Assembly: GCA_022071945.1 (NCBI GenBank)
Contig: JAJVIN010000005.1
Coordinates: 124,001-188,000, forward strand
Length of the DNA: 64,000 bases
Source: Thermoanaerobaculia bacterium
GTDB lineage: Bacteria; Acidobacteriota; Thermoanaerobaculia; UBA5066
Direction of reading: 5' to 3'
Positions 27,285 to 36,936 of this stretch are shown here, in pieces. The stretch's first letter is position 1, and each line of letters begins with the position of its first letter. The notes below the pieces were generated by a model, which worked only from the letters and a program-made list of their open reading frames with translations, ran no database searches and was not told the origin of the DNA. A program made the position numbers and the translations under genes.

Positions 27285-28334
27285 TCAGAGCTTCTTCACC
27301 ATCTTGTGGATCGCCTTCCAGCGGGACTTCTCGACGAACGAGGCGGATGTCGCCTCTCTCAGCTCGAAGAACTCGGCTTCCTTGCGGAGCTTCCGGAAGT
27401 TCTCGAGACGGCGCGCATCAAGCTCCCCGAGTTCGACGGCCGCGCGGACCGAGCAGCCGGGTTCGGCCTCGTGACGGCAATCGCGAAAGCGGCAAGACTC
27501 GCCGAGCGCGGAGATGTCGCCGAAGCCATCTTCCGCAGTGAGCCCGCTCGCAAGTCCCGCCTCGCGCAGTCCGGGGGAATCGAGGATCAGCCCGCCGCCA
27601 GGCAGGACGACCAGGTCGCGCGACGTCGTCGTGTGCCGGCCCCTCTGGTCCGCATCGCGGATCTCCCCCGTTAGCCTCAGCTCGGCGCCGGCCAGGGCAT
27701 TGATGAGGGTCGACTTGCCGGCCCCGGAGGATCCGAGCAGCGCGATCGTCCGGCCGGGCGCGAGTTCCCTCCGGAGCCGGTCGAGTCCCTCTCCCGTCTT
27801 GCTGCTGACGAGGTGCGGGCAGACCGACGCAGGGAGTTGCCCGAGAATCTCCGCTCGGGCGGAGGCCTCCGGCACCAGGTCCGACTTGCTCAGGAGAACG
27901 AGAGGGGCGATCCCGCATCCCGTGACGAGAGCGAGGTAGCGCTCGAGGCGGGAGGGGTTGAAGTCCCGGTTCATGGAACCGAGGATCCAGGCGGCATCCA
28001 CGTTTGCCGCAAGCGGCTGCCGCTCCCCTTCGGTTCCGGCTGCCCGCCGGCAGAGAAGGGTCTGGCGAGGCAGGACGGCGTGGATGATCGAGAGGTCCTC
28101 TCCGGGGAATGCCCTTGCGGCCACCCAGTCACCGGTGACGGGGAGTTCTTCTCGCGAGTCCGCCATGAAGCGGAGGCGGCCTGTCAGCTCACCTCGTATC
28201 TCGCTCTCTCCGAGGGCCAGGGTGTAAATCTCGTGCGACTCGGTAACGACTCGAGCCGGCTGGAACCCCTCCGCGCGATACGGCGCGAAGTGGGATTCGA
28301 AACACATAGACCATCCGTAGGTCTGAAGGGACAT
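27285..28334 (-). CDS. rsgA: ribosome small subunit-dependent GTPase A
   Basis: A 349-residue circularly permuted GTPase that checks late 30S subunit maturation. An N-terminal OB-fold is followed by the permuted G motifs in the order G4 (LLSKSDL), G1 (GSSGAGKSTLINAL) and G3 (DSPGLRE), then a zinc-binding C-terminal domain with Cys and His in CRFRDCRHEAEPGC. All motifs are intact and the length is usual. Start ATG with GGAGAAAG upstream. It stands alone, with a 230-bp gap before the next gene upstream. Confidence 0.95.
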   Translation of the reverse strand: MSLQTYGWSMCFESHFAPYRAEGFQPARVVTESHEIYTLALGESEIRGELTGRLRFMADSREELPVTGDWVAARAFPGEDLSIIHAVLPRQTLLCRRAAGTEGERQPLAANVDAAWILGSMNRDFNPSRLERYLALVTGCGIAPLVLLSKSDLVPEASARAEILGQLPASVCPHLVSSKTGEGLDRLRRELAPGRTIALLGSSGAGKSTLINALAGAELRLTGEIRDADQRGRHTTTSRDLVVLPGGGLILDSPGLREAGLASGLTAEDGFGDISALGESCRFRDCRHEAEPGCSVRAAVELGELDARRLENFRKLRKEAEFFELREATSASFVEKSRWKAIHKMVKKL

Positions 28335-28566
28335 CTGCTTTCTCCTGTCGAGTTCGAGTGGGGGGAGAAAAGGGGCACCGCCCGTGGCGGCGCCGCGTGT
28401 CCTGGAAGCTCTCCAGCGCCTTTTGGGGCGCGAGGCTTCCAGCTTCAGACAAGGACCGAGTGCTTCAGAGGCTCTCTCTCGGCAACAGCATACCAGGGCA
28501 TTCCGAGGATTGTCACGCCGGGAGGTCGAGATCCCCCCGCAGGAGGACCTCGACCGGCCAGCGATT

Positions 28567-30780
28567 CTACTGGCTTGCCGCCTCTTGCCGGTTCGGCTGA
28601 GGCTGCATCGAGAGTTTCAAGGTACCGAACGGGCCGAGCGCACCTGACCGGCAGGGCCCCGGGACTTGCTGCCCTCCCGAACTGGTGAAGCTACAAAGAG
28701 AGTACTCCCCTGGGGAGACGTCCTGGAACTTCTTCTTGTCGTCGGAGCGCAGAAAATACGCGAGCATCCCCGGAGTTATCGAGCAGCCGCCATGCCTGAG
28801 AATCGGGTAGCCGCTCTCACTCGGAGCGGGGTAATCAAGGTCCAAGACACCACCGGAGCGGCTCAGACGGATCTCTTGTTCCTCCGAGGAAACGGACAGA
28901 GATGTCACCGTCACATCATATCCCGGAGCCGCAATGAAAAAGCACCCTGTACCAACAGTCGGGGACGTGTTGAAGGAAACCCGTCCGTCGGCACCTGTAT
29001 GCCGCTGATCGCTATTCCTTCCAGGCACGCCGGTGAACATGCGCACGGGAATGCCTGCCAGTCCGCCTCCGGCCGACCCGACGAGCTTCAGCCTGATCTG
29101 GCCTTTTGGCTTCAGGACGAGCTTCACCGGCTCGGCGTCCCCGTCTTTCGGAAGATTCACAGTCACATCGTCGCTCGCCACTCTCCCGGCGGCGGCCGCA
29201 AGGGTGTAACTTCCAGGCTCGAGACCGCCTACCTGAAACCTGCCGCCGGCCTCCAACTGTTGACTGCTCTTCTCACCTGTACTCCTGTTCGTCACGTACA
29301 GCACTCCTCTTTCCGCGGGAGAGCCGTCTTCGTTGACCACCTCACCGTCGATCAGCCTTCCGCTCAGGAAGATGCTGAATTCGCCTTGTCCATTCGGGTT
29401 CCTTCGAATCTCGATGTCCAGCTTTCTTCGCACGGGGGGAACATCCGCGACAATATCCACGGGCCACGTCCCCAATCGCGGCAGGAACCCCTCGACCTTG
29501 CCATCTTCATCCGACAACAAGGAAACGGAAGGCACGCCATGTTCCCGACCGAACACGACCTTCCCCTTCAGCGGCTGCCCGCTCTGTTTGACGGTCCCAT
29601 GGACGCGCTCGGCATCGAGCGTAATCACCTGGTCGGCCTGGCCGCCGGGCAGCACCCTGGACTCAGAGTCTCCCCACCACACATCCCCAGCACTCGTGTG
29701 AACCCTCACACGGTATTGAGCCTGTGCCTTGAGCCCCTCGCGCTCCCATCTACCTCCAGCCGAAGCCGGGGAGTTGGCGACGACATCGGCCTTGCCGCTT
29801 CCGAGTAACTCGAGCAAGGAGACACGCCAGGGCTTTCCAGTGGGATCCTGTGGAGGGATCAACTGGAGCGAAAGCCGCACGGGCTTCGAGAGAACAAGCG
29901 GAGACTTGAGGCGCGCCTCCGAGTTCTCCAACACCATCACAGCTTGCTTTGCCGGGACGAACCCGTCTTGTTCGGCAACCACCTCCCACTGTCCTGGTGG
30001 AATGACATCCAACTGAAAGAAACCGCGGCCGTCGACGCTCGTGCTCGGCAGCGCGGGAGCAGTGGCGGGCAGTTTCGGACTCGACGGGAGAGGCTGAAGT
30101 CGAACGCGACAACTGCCCGGCTTCGGCGCGCCCGCGATGGTGGACGACACGGTACCGACCAGGGATGCTCCTCTCTTGAACTCGAAGGAGCCGATCTTCA
30201 GAGGTGACTGGTTACTGGCGACCTGTCGCCAAAGATAGACGGCCACGAAGCCCTTCGACCGAAAGCTCAGATCCAGCGTTCCAGCGGGCACCACGCATCT
30301 GAACTCTCCGGTCTCGCCTATCGGGCAGTGCGCCTCTCCTTCGACGGATTCCCTCTCCCGAAGAGAGGACTCGGCGTGGTACCTGGCGGTCAGTTCCGGT
30401 GGAGCCGTGTTCAGCCCCTGAAACGAGGCACGGCCATCGATCCGTGCGGCCTGCCAGACATCGAGGAACCCCCTCTCCACCGGCATCCAGCTGTCTCCGC
30501 CCCACCCCGCGGCCTCTACCCTCGCTTCCCATGCCCGGTCCGAGGGCAGATCCAGCTCGACCCAGCATTCGGCGTCTTTCGGGCACGAGAAATCCTTACG
30601 GAGCAGATCGCCCAGTCGATTCGCGGGCTGGGCTATTACAGTTCCCTCAACCGGCAGTTGAGAGAGCTTCCTTACGATCTCGAGGCGCCGCGGTTCCGCC
30701 GCCAAGGGGGAGCCAACGAAGGTCACGAGAATCTGGAAGGCTAAAACACGATTCGGCCAGGTCCCATTGGCGGCTGCCAT
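28567..30780 (-). CDS. secreted protein with carboxypeptidase-regulatory-like domains
   Basis: A 737-residue protein with a signal sequence (about residues 1-28, ending SPLAAE). It is built of beta-sandwich modules resembling the carboxypeptidase regulatory-like fold, for example SLVGTVSSTIAGAPKPG, VHGTVKQSGQPLKGKV, SGRLIDGEVVNEDGSPAERGVLY and GSYTLAAAAGRVASDDV. No catalytic residues are visible. Such proteins are usually surface or outer-membrane-associated binding proteins. It starts 15 bp after the Cys-rich secreted protein, so the pair looks like an operon. Codon use is less GC-biased than in housekeeping neighbours. Substrate or partner unknown. Confidence 0.75.
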   Translation of the reverse strand: MAAANGTWPNRVLAFQILVTFVGSPLAAEPRRLEIVRKLSQLPVEGTVIAQPANRLGDLLRKDFSCPKDAECWVELDLPSDRAWEARVEAAGWGGDSWMPVERGFLDVWQAARIDGRASFQGLNTAPPELTARYHAESSLRERESVEGEAHCPIGETGEFRCVVPAGTLDLSFRSKGFVAVYLWRQVASNQSPLKIGSFEFKRGASLVGTVSSTIAGAPKPGSCRVRLQPLPSSPKLPATAPALPSTSVDGRGFFQLDVIPPGQWEVVAEQDGFVPAKQAVMVLENSEARLKSPLVLSKPVRLSLQLIPPQDPTGKPWRVSLLELLGSGKADVVANSPASAGGRWEREGLKAQAQYRVRVHTSAGDVWWGDSESRVLPGGQADQVITLDAERVHGTVKQSGQPLKGKVVFGREHGVPSVSLLSDEDGKVEGFLPRLGTWPVDIVADVPPVRRKLDIEIRRNPNGQGEFSIFLSGRLIDGEVVNEDGSPAERGVLYVTNRSTGEKSSQQLEAGGRFQVGGLEPGSYTLAAAAGRVASDDVTVNLPKDGDAEPVKLVLKPKGQIRLKLVGSAGGGLAGIPVRMFTGVPGRNSDQRHTGADGRVSFNTSPTVGTGCFFIAAPGYDVTVTSLSVSSEEQEIRLSRSGGVLDLDYPAPSESGYPILRHGGCSITPGMLAYFLRSDDKKKFQDVSPGEYSLCSFTSSGGQQVPGPCRSGALGPFGTLKLSMQPQPNRQEAASQ

Positions 30781-30795
30781 TGTGCCTGCAGACTC

Positions 30796-31149
30796 TCAAT
30801 TGTACGTGCAGGTACCGGCGTCAACGCAAGTCTGACCATAGTCTTCGTAGTCGCACCCGCAGCCTCCGTCCCAATCTGAGTAGGGACAAGTGGGGTAGCA
30901 GAAACCGTTGTCGTTGCAGGACTCGCTGCAAATCGTACAGTTCGTGACGCACGTCACGCCACCACCCCCTCCTCCAGGCGGATCCGGAATCTGGTGGCGA
31001 ACCTCGTTTGTGGTGTGAGAGGGAGGCTGAACCCGCTTCCCGGGGCCGGAAACCCGATCACCGCCAAGGGCAAGATTCGCCGCGACTAGACTGAACGCTA
31101 TCAACAGCGTTTGTGTGATTGACAGAGTAGATTGGGCCCGTTTCGTCAC
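30796..31149 (-). CDS. small secreted Cys-rich protein
   Basis: A 117-residue protein starting with GTG behind GGAGGTG. The signal sequence (ITQTLLIAFSLVAANLALG) ends near residue 29. A linker with six consecutive Gly follows. The last 55 residues hold ten Cys in the pattern C-x3-C-x2-C-x3-C-x5-C-x3-C, then CxC and two more, with many Asp, Asn and Tyr. This suits a disulfide-knotted or metal-binding extracellular domain. I do not recognise the family. It sits in front of the carboxypeptidase-regulatory-like gene, and an 11-G tract lies 30-40 bp before its start. Confidence 0.7.
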   Translation of the reverse strand: MTKRAQSTLSITQTLLIAFSLVAANLALGGDRVSGPGKRVQPPSHTTNEVRHQIPDPPGGGGGGVTCVTNCTICSESCNDNGFCYPTCPYSDWDGGCGCDYEDYGQTCVDAGTCTYN

Positions 31150-31178
31150 TGAGCACCTCCGAATGGCGAACGCTAGCA

Positions 31179-31189
31179 GGGGGGGGGGG
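31179..31189. repeat. G11 homopolymer tract upstream of the Cys-rich gene
   Basis: Eleven consecutive G (C on the coding strand) lie 30-40 bp before the GTG of the Cys-rich secreted protein. Tracts of this length slip during replication, and here a length change would alter promoter or leader spacing. Confidence 0.7.
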
Positions 31190-31268
31190 CTTTGTCAATG
31201 CAGGCACACTGCGGCCGCCAGATCCAAGTCCATCCCATGGGCTCTCGGAGGGTCGTGCTGAGGACCGC

Positions 31269-32822
31269 TCAGTGTCGCAACTCGAAGACCCGGGCCGTGC
31301 GAGCCTCGACCGGAATCGTTAGCCGGCCCTTCGCCCGCTCGATGGGAGACTGAGACTGGGTGGGCTCCAGAATCTCTTCCTCGAGCTGGAACGTCTTGCC
31401 TTCCAGGCCGAGGTCGGCGAACTCGAGTGGCACGAGGTGCCGCGAGCGGCTCCGGTTGAGCACGACGAGAACCGTCTCCTGGTCGAATGTCCGGGCGTAG
31501 ACGATGGTTCCCGCCTTGGCGCCGAGGAACGTGAAGGAGCCGCGGCGCAGCGCGACGCTCTTTCTTCGGAGCGCGATGGCGGCCTTGAAGAAGTCGCGCA
31601 TCGAGAGGTCCCAGCGAGATTGGTCCCAGGGGAAGGCGCCCCGGCACCAGGGGTCGCGGCGGCCCACCATTCCGATTTCGTCGCCGTAGTAGATGCTGGG
31701 CACGCCAGGGGACGTCATCTGCAAGAGCACGCCCAGCTGGAGGGCCGACCGGTCGCCTCCCGAGCACGTCAGGAACCTCGGCGTGTCGTGGCTGCCGAGG
31801 AGGTTGAGCTGCGAGTGGACGATCTCTGGCGGGTAGAGAGTCTGGAGCCGCTTGAAGGCCTTCACGAACTCGGGGGCCGAGAGAGTCCGCACGGTCCTCA
31901 GGCCGTTGGCCTCATGAACGACGTCGATGGCGGCGGGATCCGGGATGAAGCCGATGGCGGCCTTGGCGAACAGGTAATTCGTGACGGCGTCGAACTGGTC
32001 GCCCGCAAGCCACCGCCGGCCGTCCTCCCAGATCTCGCCGATGATGAAGGCGTCTGGCCTCACGCGCTTGACCCTCTGCCTGAACTCGCGCCAGAACGAG
32101 TCGTCGTCGATCTCGTGTGGAACGTCGAGCCGCCACCCGTCGCTGCCGAACTTGATCCAGTTCTCGGCGATTCGCATGATGTACTCGCGAACCTCGGGCG
32201 CCGACGTATTGAGTTTCGGGAGCGCCGGGAGACTCCACCAGCCCCGGTAGCCGATCGTCTCGAACGGCCCCGCCGCGTAGATGTCGCCCGCGGGGTAGGC
32301 ATCGAGCGAGTGCCCCTCGGCCAGCCGCTCCCGGTCGACGTGGAACCAGTTGATGTAGGGAGAGTCGAGGCCGTTCTCGAGGATGTGGTGGAAGGCGAAG
32401 AACCCGCGGCCGGTGTGGTTGAAGACCCCGTCGAGAACGACCCGGATGCCGCGCCGGTGAGCCTCGTCGATGAGCTCACGGAGGGCCTGGTTTCCACCGA
32501 GGAGGGGGTCGATGGTCTCGTAGTCGTAGGTGTGATACCTGTGGTTGGCGGGCGACGAGAACACGGGAGTCATGTAGATCGCCGTCGCGCCGAGGTCCTG
32601 GATGTAATCGAGGTGCTCGGCGATCCCGAAGAGGTCCCCGCCCTTGAATCCGAAGGCCGTGACCGGAGAGTCCCAGCTCTCGAAGGGCCCCGGGGCGAAA
32701 AGCCTCCGGCTCCGGCAGAAGCGGTCGGGAAAGATCTGGTAGAAGACGGCGTCCTTCACCCACGAGGGCGTCATCGTGTCCGAATCGAGTTGAGGGAGCC
32801 AGGTTTCGGCGTTGACCTTCAT
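31269..32822 (-). CDS. cytoplasmic GH13 alpha-glucan hydrolase (neopullulanase/cyclomaltodextrinase-like)
   Basis: A 517-residue alpha-amylase family enzyme without a signal peptide. The four conserved regions are present: DGVFNH (131-136), GWRLDVPHE with nucleophile Asp233, GEIW with acid/base Glu263, and LLGSHDT with Asp346. The QIFPDRF start of the barrel and the region II sequence fit neopullulanase, cyclomaltodextrinase or maltogenic-type enzymes, though the usual N-terminal dimerisation domain is missing. The barrel is followed by a C-terminal beta domain. It probably degrades maltodextrins released by the secreted pullulanase. Start ATG with a weak ribosome binding site. Confidence 0.88.
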   Translation of the reverse strand: MKVNAETWLPQLDSDTMTPSWVKDAVFYQIFPDRFCRSRRLFAPGPFESWDSPVTAFGFKGGDLFGIAEHLDYIQDLGATAIYMTPVFSSPANHRYHTYDYETIDPLLGGNQALRELIDEAHRRGIRVVLDGVFNHTGRGFFAFHHILENGLDSPYINWFHVDRERLAEGHSLDAYPAGDIYAAGPFETIGYRGWWSLPALPKLNTSAPEVREYIMRIAENWIKFGSDGWRLDVPHEIDDDSFWREFRQRVKRVRPDAFIIGEIWEDGRRWLAGDQFDAVTNYLFAKAAIGFIPDPAAIDVVHEANGLRTVRTLSAPEFVKAFKRLQTLYPPEIVHSQLNLLGSHDTPRFLTCSGGDRSALQLGVLLQMTSPGVPSIYYGDEIGMVGRRDPWCRGAFPWDQSRWDLSMRDFFKAAIALRRKSVALRRGSFTFLGAKAGTIVYARTFDQETVLVVLNRSRSRHLVPLEFADLGLEGKTFQLEEEILEPTQSQSPIERAKGRLTIPVEARTARVFELRH

Positions 32823-33159
32823 CGGTGAAGGGATTCTAGACGGCGTTCACTCCGGCTCGATGACGGGAAAACGCACTCCGGGCTTCCGGCTCCGGCCCGA
32901 GACCGTTTGGATTTCCGGCAGGAGATCCCCGCTCGGCAAAAGCCACGGCGGAGCCGCGAGCCCTCGGAAAACTGCGCAGCGCACGATCGAGCCGCGGAAC
33001 CTGCCCGCGGCGATTCTGGAAGAACTGCCCTGAAGGGTTACCATTCACGGGATCCGATCGGTCCGAAATCCGGACTTCACGAGTCGGATCCCCGTTTCGT
33101 GTTTCCTTGTCGCCCACTGCCGCGAATGAGAGAGGGGACGCGATATCGAAAGGAGCCCC
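32823..33159. other. divergent intergenic region
   Basis: About 337 bp between the GH13 gene and the seven-repeat secreted protein, so it must hold promoters in both directions. I see a small GTCCG/CGGAC inverted repeat near 33061-33075 but no clear -35/-10 pairs. Confidence 0.4.
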
Positions 33160-36100
33160 ATGTCGACAGGAAACAGAAGCCTCGTGAGTTCCATCGCGCT
33201 CGCCGTCCTTGTGTGCTTGACTGGCCCTGCCGGGGCGCTGGAGCCCCCGTCCGGCGGATCCCCGGGTGTGGCCACCGCCGCGAACGATCTGCGGCAAGTC
33301 GACCGCGATCTCGTCCGGCTCGGAGATTGGATTTCGGAGGTGGAGCGGTCGGGTTCCGCCGCACCGCCGGGACTCGAGTCGGATATCGCGAGCGTCCGGC
33401 CTCGCATCCGGCACGCCGTTTCCTTGCTGAAGGGGCTCCACTGGAGCGAGATCAGGACTGTTCTCGAGCAGGTCACGGACCTGCATGGAAGAATGGCTCT
33501 CCTCGAGGACCGCCTGAAGAAGGCCGGGAGCCCGAGACCTTTCAGGCCTCCGGTCCGGCAGCCTTCCGCGAGAGCAGAAGGCTCGGGGGCGATCGCCGGC
33601 AGAATCACCGACTCAGTGACGGGCGCTCCCGTCGCGGGTGTCGTCGTCTTTGCGGGGTGGTGGGACTCCGCCGCCACGACAAACGCGACGGGCGACTACC
33701 TGATCGAGGGCTTGCAGGCCGGGAGCTACGCGGTCTTCACCGACAATGAACTCGGCTATGTGGACGAGCTTTTCGACGACCTCCCCTGCCAGAACGGCTG
33801 CTACCCGTCTGGAGGCTCTCTCGTCGCCGTCACCGATGGATTCGTGACGACCGGCGTCAACTTCGGGCTCGAAAGGTTCGGCTCGCTCTCGGGAAGCGTG
33901 ACCGACAGTGCCACGAGCCAGCCGATCTCCGGCGTCAGCCTCCAACTCTACAACCAGTCCGGGAGCTACTGGGCATCTGCCTCGAGCGGCTCAGCGGGCA
34001 CCTATGCATTCTCGGCGCTGCCCCCCGGGACCTACTACCTCAAGACCTACAGCTCGCGCTATTTCGACCAGCTCTACGACGGCATTCCCTGCGAGGGAAG
34101 CAATGCCTGCCAGGTGACGAGCGGCATCCCGATCGCCGTCAGTCCCGGAGAGGCCCGGACGGGTGTCAACTTCTCACTCCAGCTCGGAGCGACCATCAAG
34201 GGAAGAGTGACCGCGGCGGCGACCGGGCAGCCTGTGGCGGGAACCAACGTCACCTTGACGAGGGGCGACGGAAGCCATGCAGGCAGCACCAGCACAGGCC
34301 CCACGGGCTCCTACGCCTTCGACGGGCTTTCGGCAGGCACTTACTTCGCCGTCGCCTCAGGCTACTCGAACTACGCGGATGTGCTTTACAGCGGGATCCT
34401 CTGCGAGCCCTCCTGTAACGTCACATCCGGCACTCCCATCCCGGCGGCCCTCGGACAGGTGACCAGCGGCATCGACTTCGCCCTGCCCCGGTTCGGAGCC
34501 TTCCAGGGAAGGGTGACGGACGTCGCGACAGGTTTTCCCGTGTCGAACGCGACCATCTACACGTACAGATCCAGTGGAACCCTTGTGGACTACTCGGACT
34601 ACGTGGACTCGGACGGCGGCTACACGTCGGGCGGTCTCCTGTCCGGGAACTACTTTGCCGTCGCCATGAGTCCAACGCACCTGGACGAGTCTTTCGACGA
34701 TCATCCCTGTCAACCGGCCTGCGATCCCGTCACGGGAACGAGCATCCCCGTCACCCTCGACTCCACCAGTTACGGAATCGACTTCGCCCTCGATCTCGGA
34801 GGTGGCGTCGTCGGAAGGGTGACCGCCGCATCCAGCGGTCTCCCTCTCGCCAATCTGACGGTCGATCTGTTCGATGCGGGAGGAGCCTGGCTGAAGGGGG
34901 ACACCAGCAACACCCAGGGCGACTTCACCTTCACGGACCTCGTCCCTGGAACCTACTTTGCCCGCGCAAGCCGTGATTCCTCCAGCATCTACATGAGGCA
35001 GCTCTTCAACGGAATCCCCTGCGAACCCTCCTGCACGGTCACGACGGGTACCCCGATCCCGGTCACCAAGGGATCGGCGACACGGGGCGTCAACTTCGCC
35101 CTTGCGAGATTCGGAAGCCTCTCTGGAGTCGTGACGGATGCCCGCACGGGGCTTCCGCTCACAAACCGTCTCGTGAATGTCCACGACGCCCTCGGCAGTT
35201 ACGTCCGCTCCGCGTTCACGGCGGAAGACGGGACGTTTACCGTGTATGGCCTCCTTCCCGGCACCTACTTCGCCTCCGCGGCTGCCTCCGGTTACATCTC
35301 GCAGCTCTTCAACACCCTCTCGTGCGCGACGCCGTGCACCGTGACCGCCGGCACGCCGATCCCCGTCCAGATCGGAATGGACACTCCGGGAATCAACTTC
35401 GCCCTCGTGCCCTACGGGCTGATCACGGGCACGCTCACGGATGCCACGACCGGAGCAGATCTCGGATACGCGAGTCTGACGCTCCACGACGCCGGCGGCA
35501 ACGTCGTCGCCCGGAGCTACAGCGGCGCGGACGGCGTCTACATCTTCGGCGGGCTGGCGACCGGGACTTACTACCTCTCGACGCAGGTCTCCTCCGGCTA
35601 CGTCAACTCCCTTTATCACGATCTCGATTGCCAGCCCTCTTGCGACGTCCTCTTCGGCACGCCGATCGCCGCGACGATCGGCTCCCTCACCTCAGGTATC
35701 GACATCAAGCTCCGGAAGCCCTTCTTCGCCGACGTGAGTCTCGACCACTGGGCGCGGAAGCACATCGAGAGCGCCTACATCGCTGGCGTGACCGCGGGCT
35801 GCGCCACGAGCCCGCTTTCGTTCTGCCCGAACGTGAAGGTCTCGCGCTGGCAGATGGCCGTCCTCCTCGCTCGTGCCATCGCGGGCTCGGACGCCGCGGT
35901 CCCCTCATCGGGCTTCGTCCCGGCCGGCGGCCCGTACAACTGCGCGCCAGGGGGCGCCAGCTTGTTCCCCTACGACGTGCCTCCCACGGACAGCGGCTGC
36001 CGGCACATCCACTACATCTATAGCATGGGCATTACGTCAGGCTGTGGAGACTTCTCGTTCTGTCCCGCGAACGAGATCACACGCTCGGAAACGGCCGTCT

Positions 36101-36378
36101 TCTTCGCGCGGATGCTGGCTGGATCCGATTCCGCCGTTCCCGTCTCGGGAACCGTTCCGTCTGCCGGGACGTACAGCTGCACTCCTGGCGGAGCATCGCT
36201 CTTCCCCGCCGACGTGCCGCCCACCGACAGTGCCTGCCGGCACATCCACTACATCTATGGCGAAGGCGTGACACTCGGGTGCGCACCCGGCGCCTTCTGC
36301 CCCCTCTCCACTCTTCCGAGGGAACAGATGGCGGCGTTCCTCGCCCGCGTTTTCAACCTGACGCGCTACAACTTCTAG
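33160..36378 (+). CDS. secreted seven-repeat beta-sandwich protein with SLH-like C-terminus
   Basis: A 1072-residue protein with a signal peptide (cleavage near AGALE, residue 27) and a short helical region. Seven beta-sandwich repeats of about 95 residues follow, each starting like GRVTDxxTGxPVAG and containing a Cys pair of the form PCxxxC plus a GTPIPV-type strand. The C-terminal 215 residues comprise three SLH-like units beginning FADVSLDHWARKHIESAYIAGVTAGC, each with extra Cys (GC..SFCP). SLH units bind cell-wall or surface polymers; these Cys-rich forms probably do the same, by inference. ATG start with AAAGGAG. Likely surface protein; no enzyme motif. Confidence 0.85.
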   Translation: MSTGNRSLVSSIALAVLVCLTGPAGALEPPSGGSPGVATAANDLRQVDRDLVRLGDWISEVERSGSAAPPGLESDIASVRPRIRHAVSLLKGLHWSEIRTVLEQVTDLHGRMALLEDRLKKAGSPRPFRPPVRQPSARAEGSGAIAGRITDSVTGAPVAGVVVFAGWWDSAATTNATGDYLIEGLQAGSYAVFTDNELGYVDELFDDLPCQNGCYPSGGSLVAVTDGFVTTGVNFGLERFGSLSGSVTDSATSQPISGVSLQLYNQSGSYWASASSGSAGTYAFSALPPGTYYLKTYSSRYFDQLYDGIPCEGSNACQVTSGIPIAVSPGEARTGVNFSLQLGATIKGRVTAAATGQPVAGTNVTLTRGDGSHAGSTSTGPTGSYAFDGLSAGTYFAVASGYSNYADVLYSGILCEPSCNVTSGTPIPAALGQVTSGIDFALPRFGAFQGRVTDVATGFPVSNATIYTYRSSGTLVDYSDYVDSDGGYTSGGLLSGNYFAVAMSPTHLDESFDDHPCQPACDPVTGTSIPVTLDSTSYGIDFALDLGGGVVGRVTAASSGLPLANLTVDLFDAGGAWLKGDTSNTQGDFTFTDLVPGTYFARASRDSSSIYMRQLFNGIPCEPSCTVTTGTPIPVTKGSATRGVNFALARFGSLSGVVTDARTGLPLTNRLVNVHDALGSYVRSAFTAEDGTFTVYGLLPGTYFASAAASGYISQLFNTLSCATPCTVTAGTPIPVQIGMDTPGINFALVPYGLITGTLTDATTGADLGYASLTLHDAGGNVVARSYSGADGVYIFGGLATGTYYLSTQVSSGYVNSLYHDLDCQPSCDVLFGTPIAATIGSLTSGIDIKLRKPFFADVSLDHWARKHIESAYIAGVTAGCATSPLSFCPNVKVSRWQMAVLLARAIAGSDAAVPSSGFVPAGGPYNCAPGGASLFPYDVPPTDSGCRHIHYIYSMGITSGCGDFSFCPANEITRSETAVFFARMLAGSDSAVPVSGTVPSAGTYSCTPGGASLFPADVPPTDSACRHIHYIYGEGVTLGCAPGAFCPLSTLPREQMAAFLARVFNLTRYNF

Positions 36379-36395
36379 CTTCCGGCCAGATCTAC

Positions 36396-36422
36396 GGCCC
36401 GGCCCCATTCGGAGGCCGGGCC
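36396..36422. terminator. GC hairpin between convergent genes
   Basis: GGCCCGGCC-N9-GGCCGGGCC forms a perfect 9-bp stem between the stops of the seven-repeat protein and the hydrogenase endopeptidase. It is followed by CTCTCTC on the plus strand. It may serve both directions; there is no true T-run. Confidence 0.5.
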
Positions 36423-36432
36423 TCTCTCACCC

Positions 36433-36936
36433 TCAGGCGCTCGCCTGCCGGCCCACCTCGCGGGCGAGCCCCCTCACGAGAGCCGCGGCCTCGGGCAGCA
36501 CTCGCAGGACTCTGGGAGAGAGTTCCGTCGACAGAGGCACCCCCTCTCCCGAAATCTCCGCGACCGAGACGGTCACCAGCACGACTTCCGGCTTCGCCCC
36601 GAGAAGGGCCGCCGACTCGAGCAGGTCACGCAGCCCGATGTCGTGGGCGCTGAGCGTCCGGGGCATGTCGGTGAGCGACCTCGGCCTCAGGACCCTGATC
36701 GTCCCAGGCGGTTCGCCGTCCATCGTCGCGTCCACCATCACGATCCGCTCGTGCTCACAGAGGTAGGAGAGCAGGTGGAATCCGCCCGTTCCGCCATCGA
36801 GAACCGTGACCCTCTCCGGCCACTCCTCTCGCTCCAGTTCCCGTACGACATGAATGCCGATCCCCTCGTCCCGCATCAATAGATTCCCGACCCCGAGGAC
36901 CAGGACCCGCGGGGATGCCACGGCTGCAGCCGTCAC
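36433..36936 (-). CDS. hyaD: [NiFe]-hydrogenase maturation endopeptidase
   Basis: A 167-residue HyaD/HybD-type protease that removes the C-terminal peptide of the large subunit after nickel insertion. The motif GVGNLLMRDEGIGIHVV contains the nickel-sensing Glu, and VMVDATMDGEPPG and SAHDIGLRDLL carry the other conserved Asp and His. The start is GTG at 36936, overlapping the cytochrome b stop (GTGA); the frame upstream is not used. It is the last gene of the hydrogenase run, and its substrate, the hyaB product, has the matching cleavable tail. Confidence 0.92.
   Translation of the reverse strand: MTAAAVASPRVLVLGVGNLLMRDEGIGIHVVRELEREEWPERVTVLDGGTGGFHLLSYLCEHERIVMVDATMDGEPPGTIRVLRPRSLTDMPRTLSAHDIGLRDLLESAALLGAKPEVVLVTVSVAEISGEGVPLSTELSPRVLRVLPEAAALVRGLAREVGRQASA

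Noticed and set aside
25509..27674. 721-codon plus-strand open frame across ldh, a membrane protein gene and rsgA
   Set aside because: It crosses three well-supported genes in other frames and an intergenic repeat cluster.
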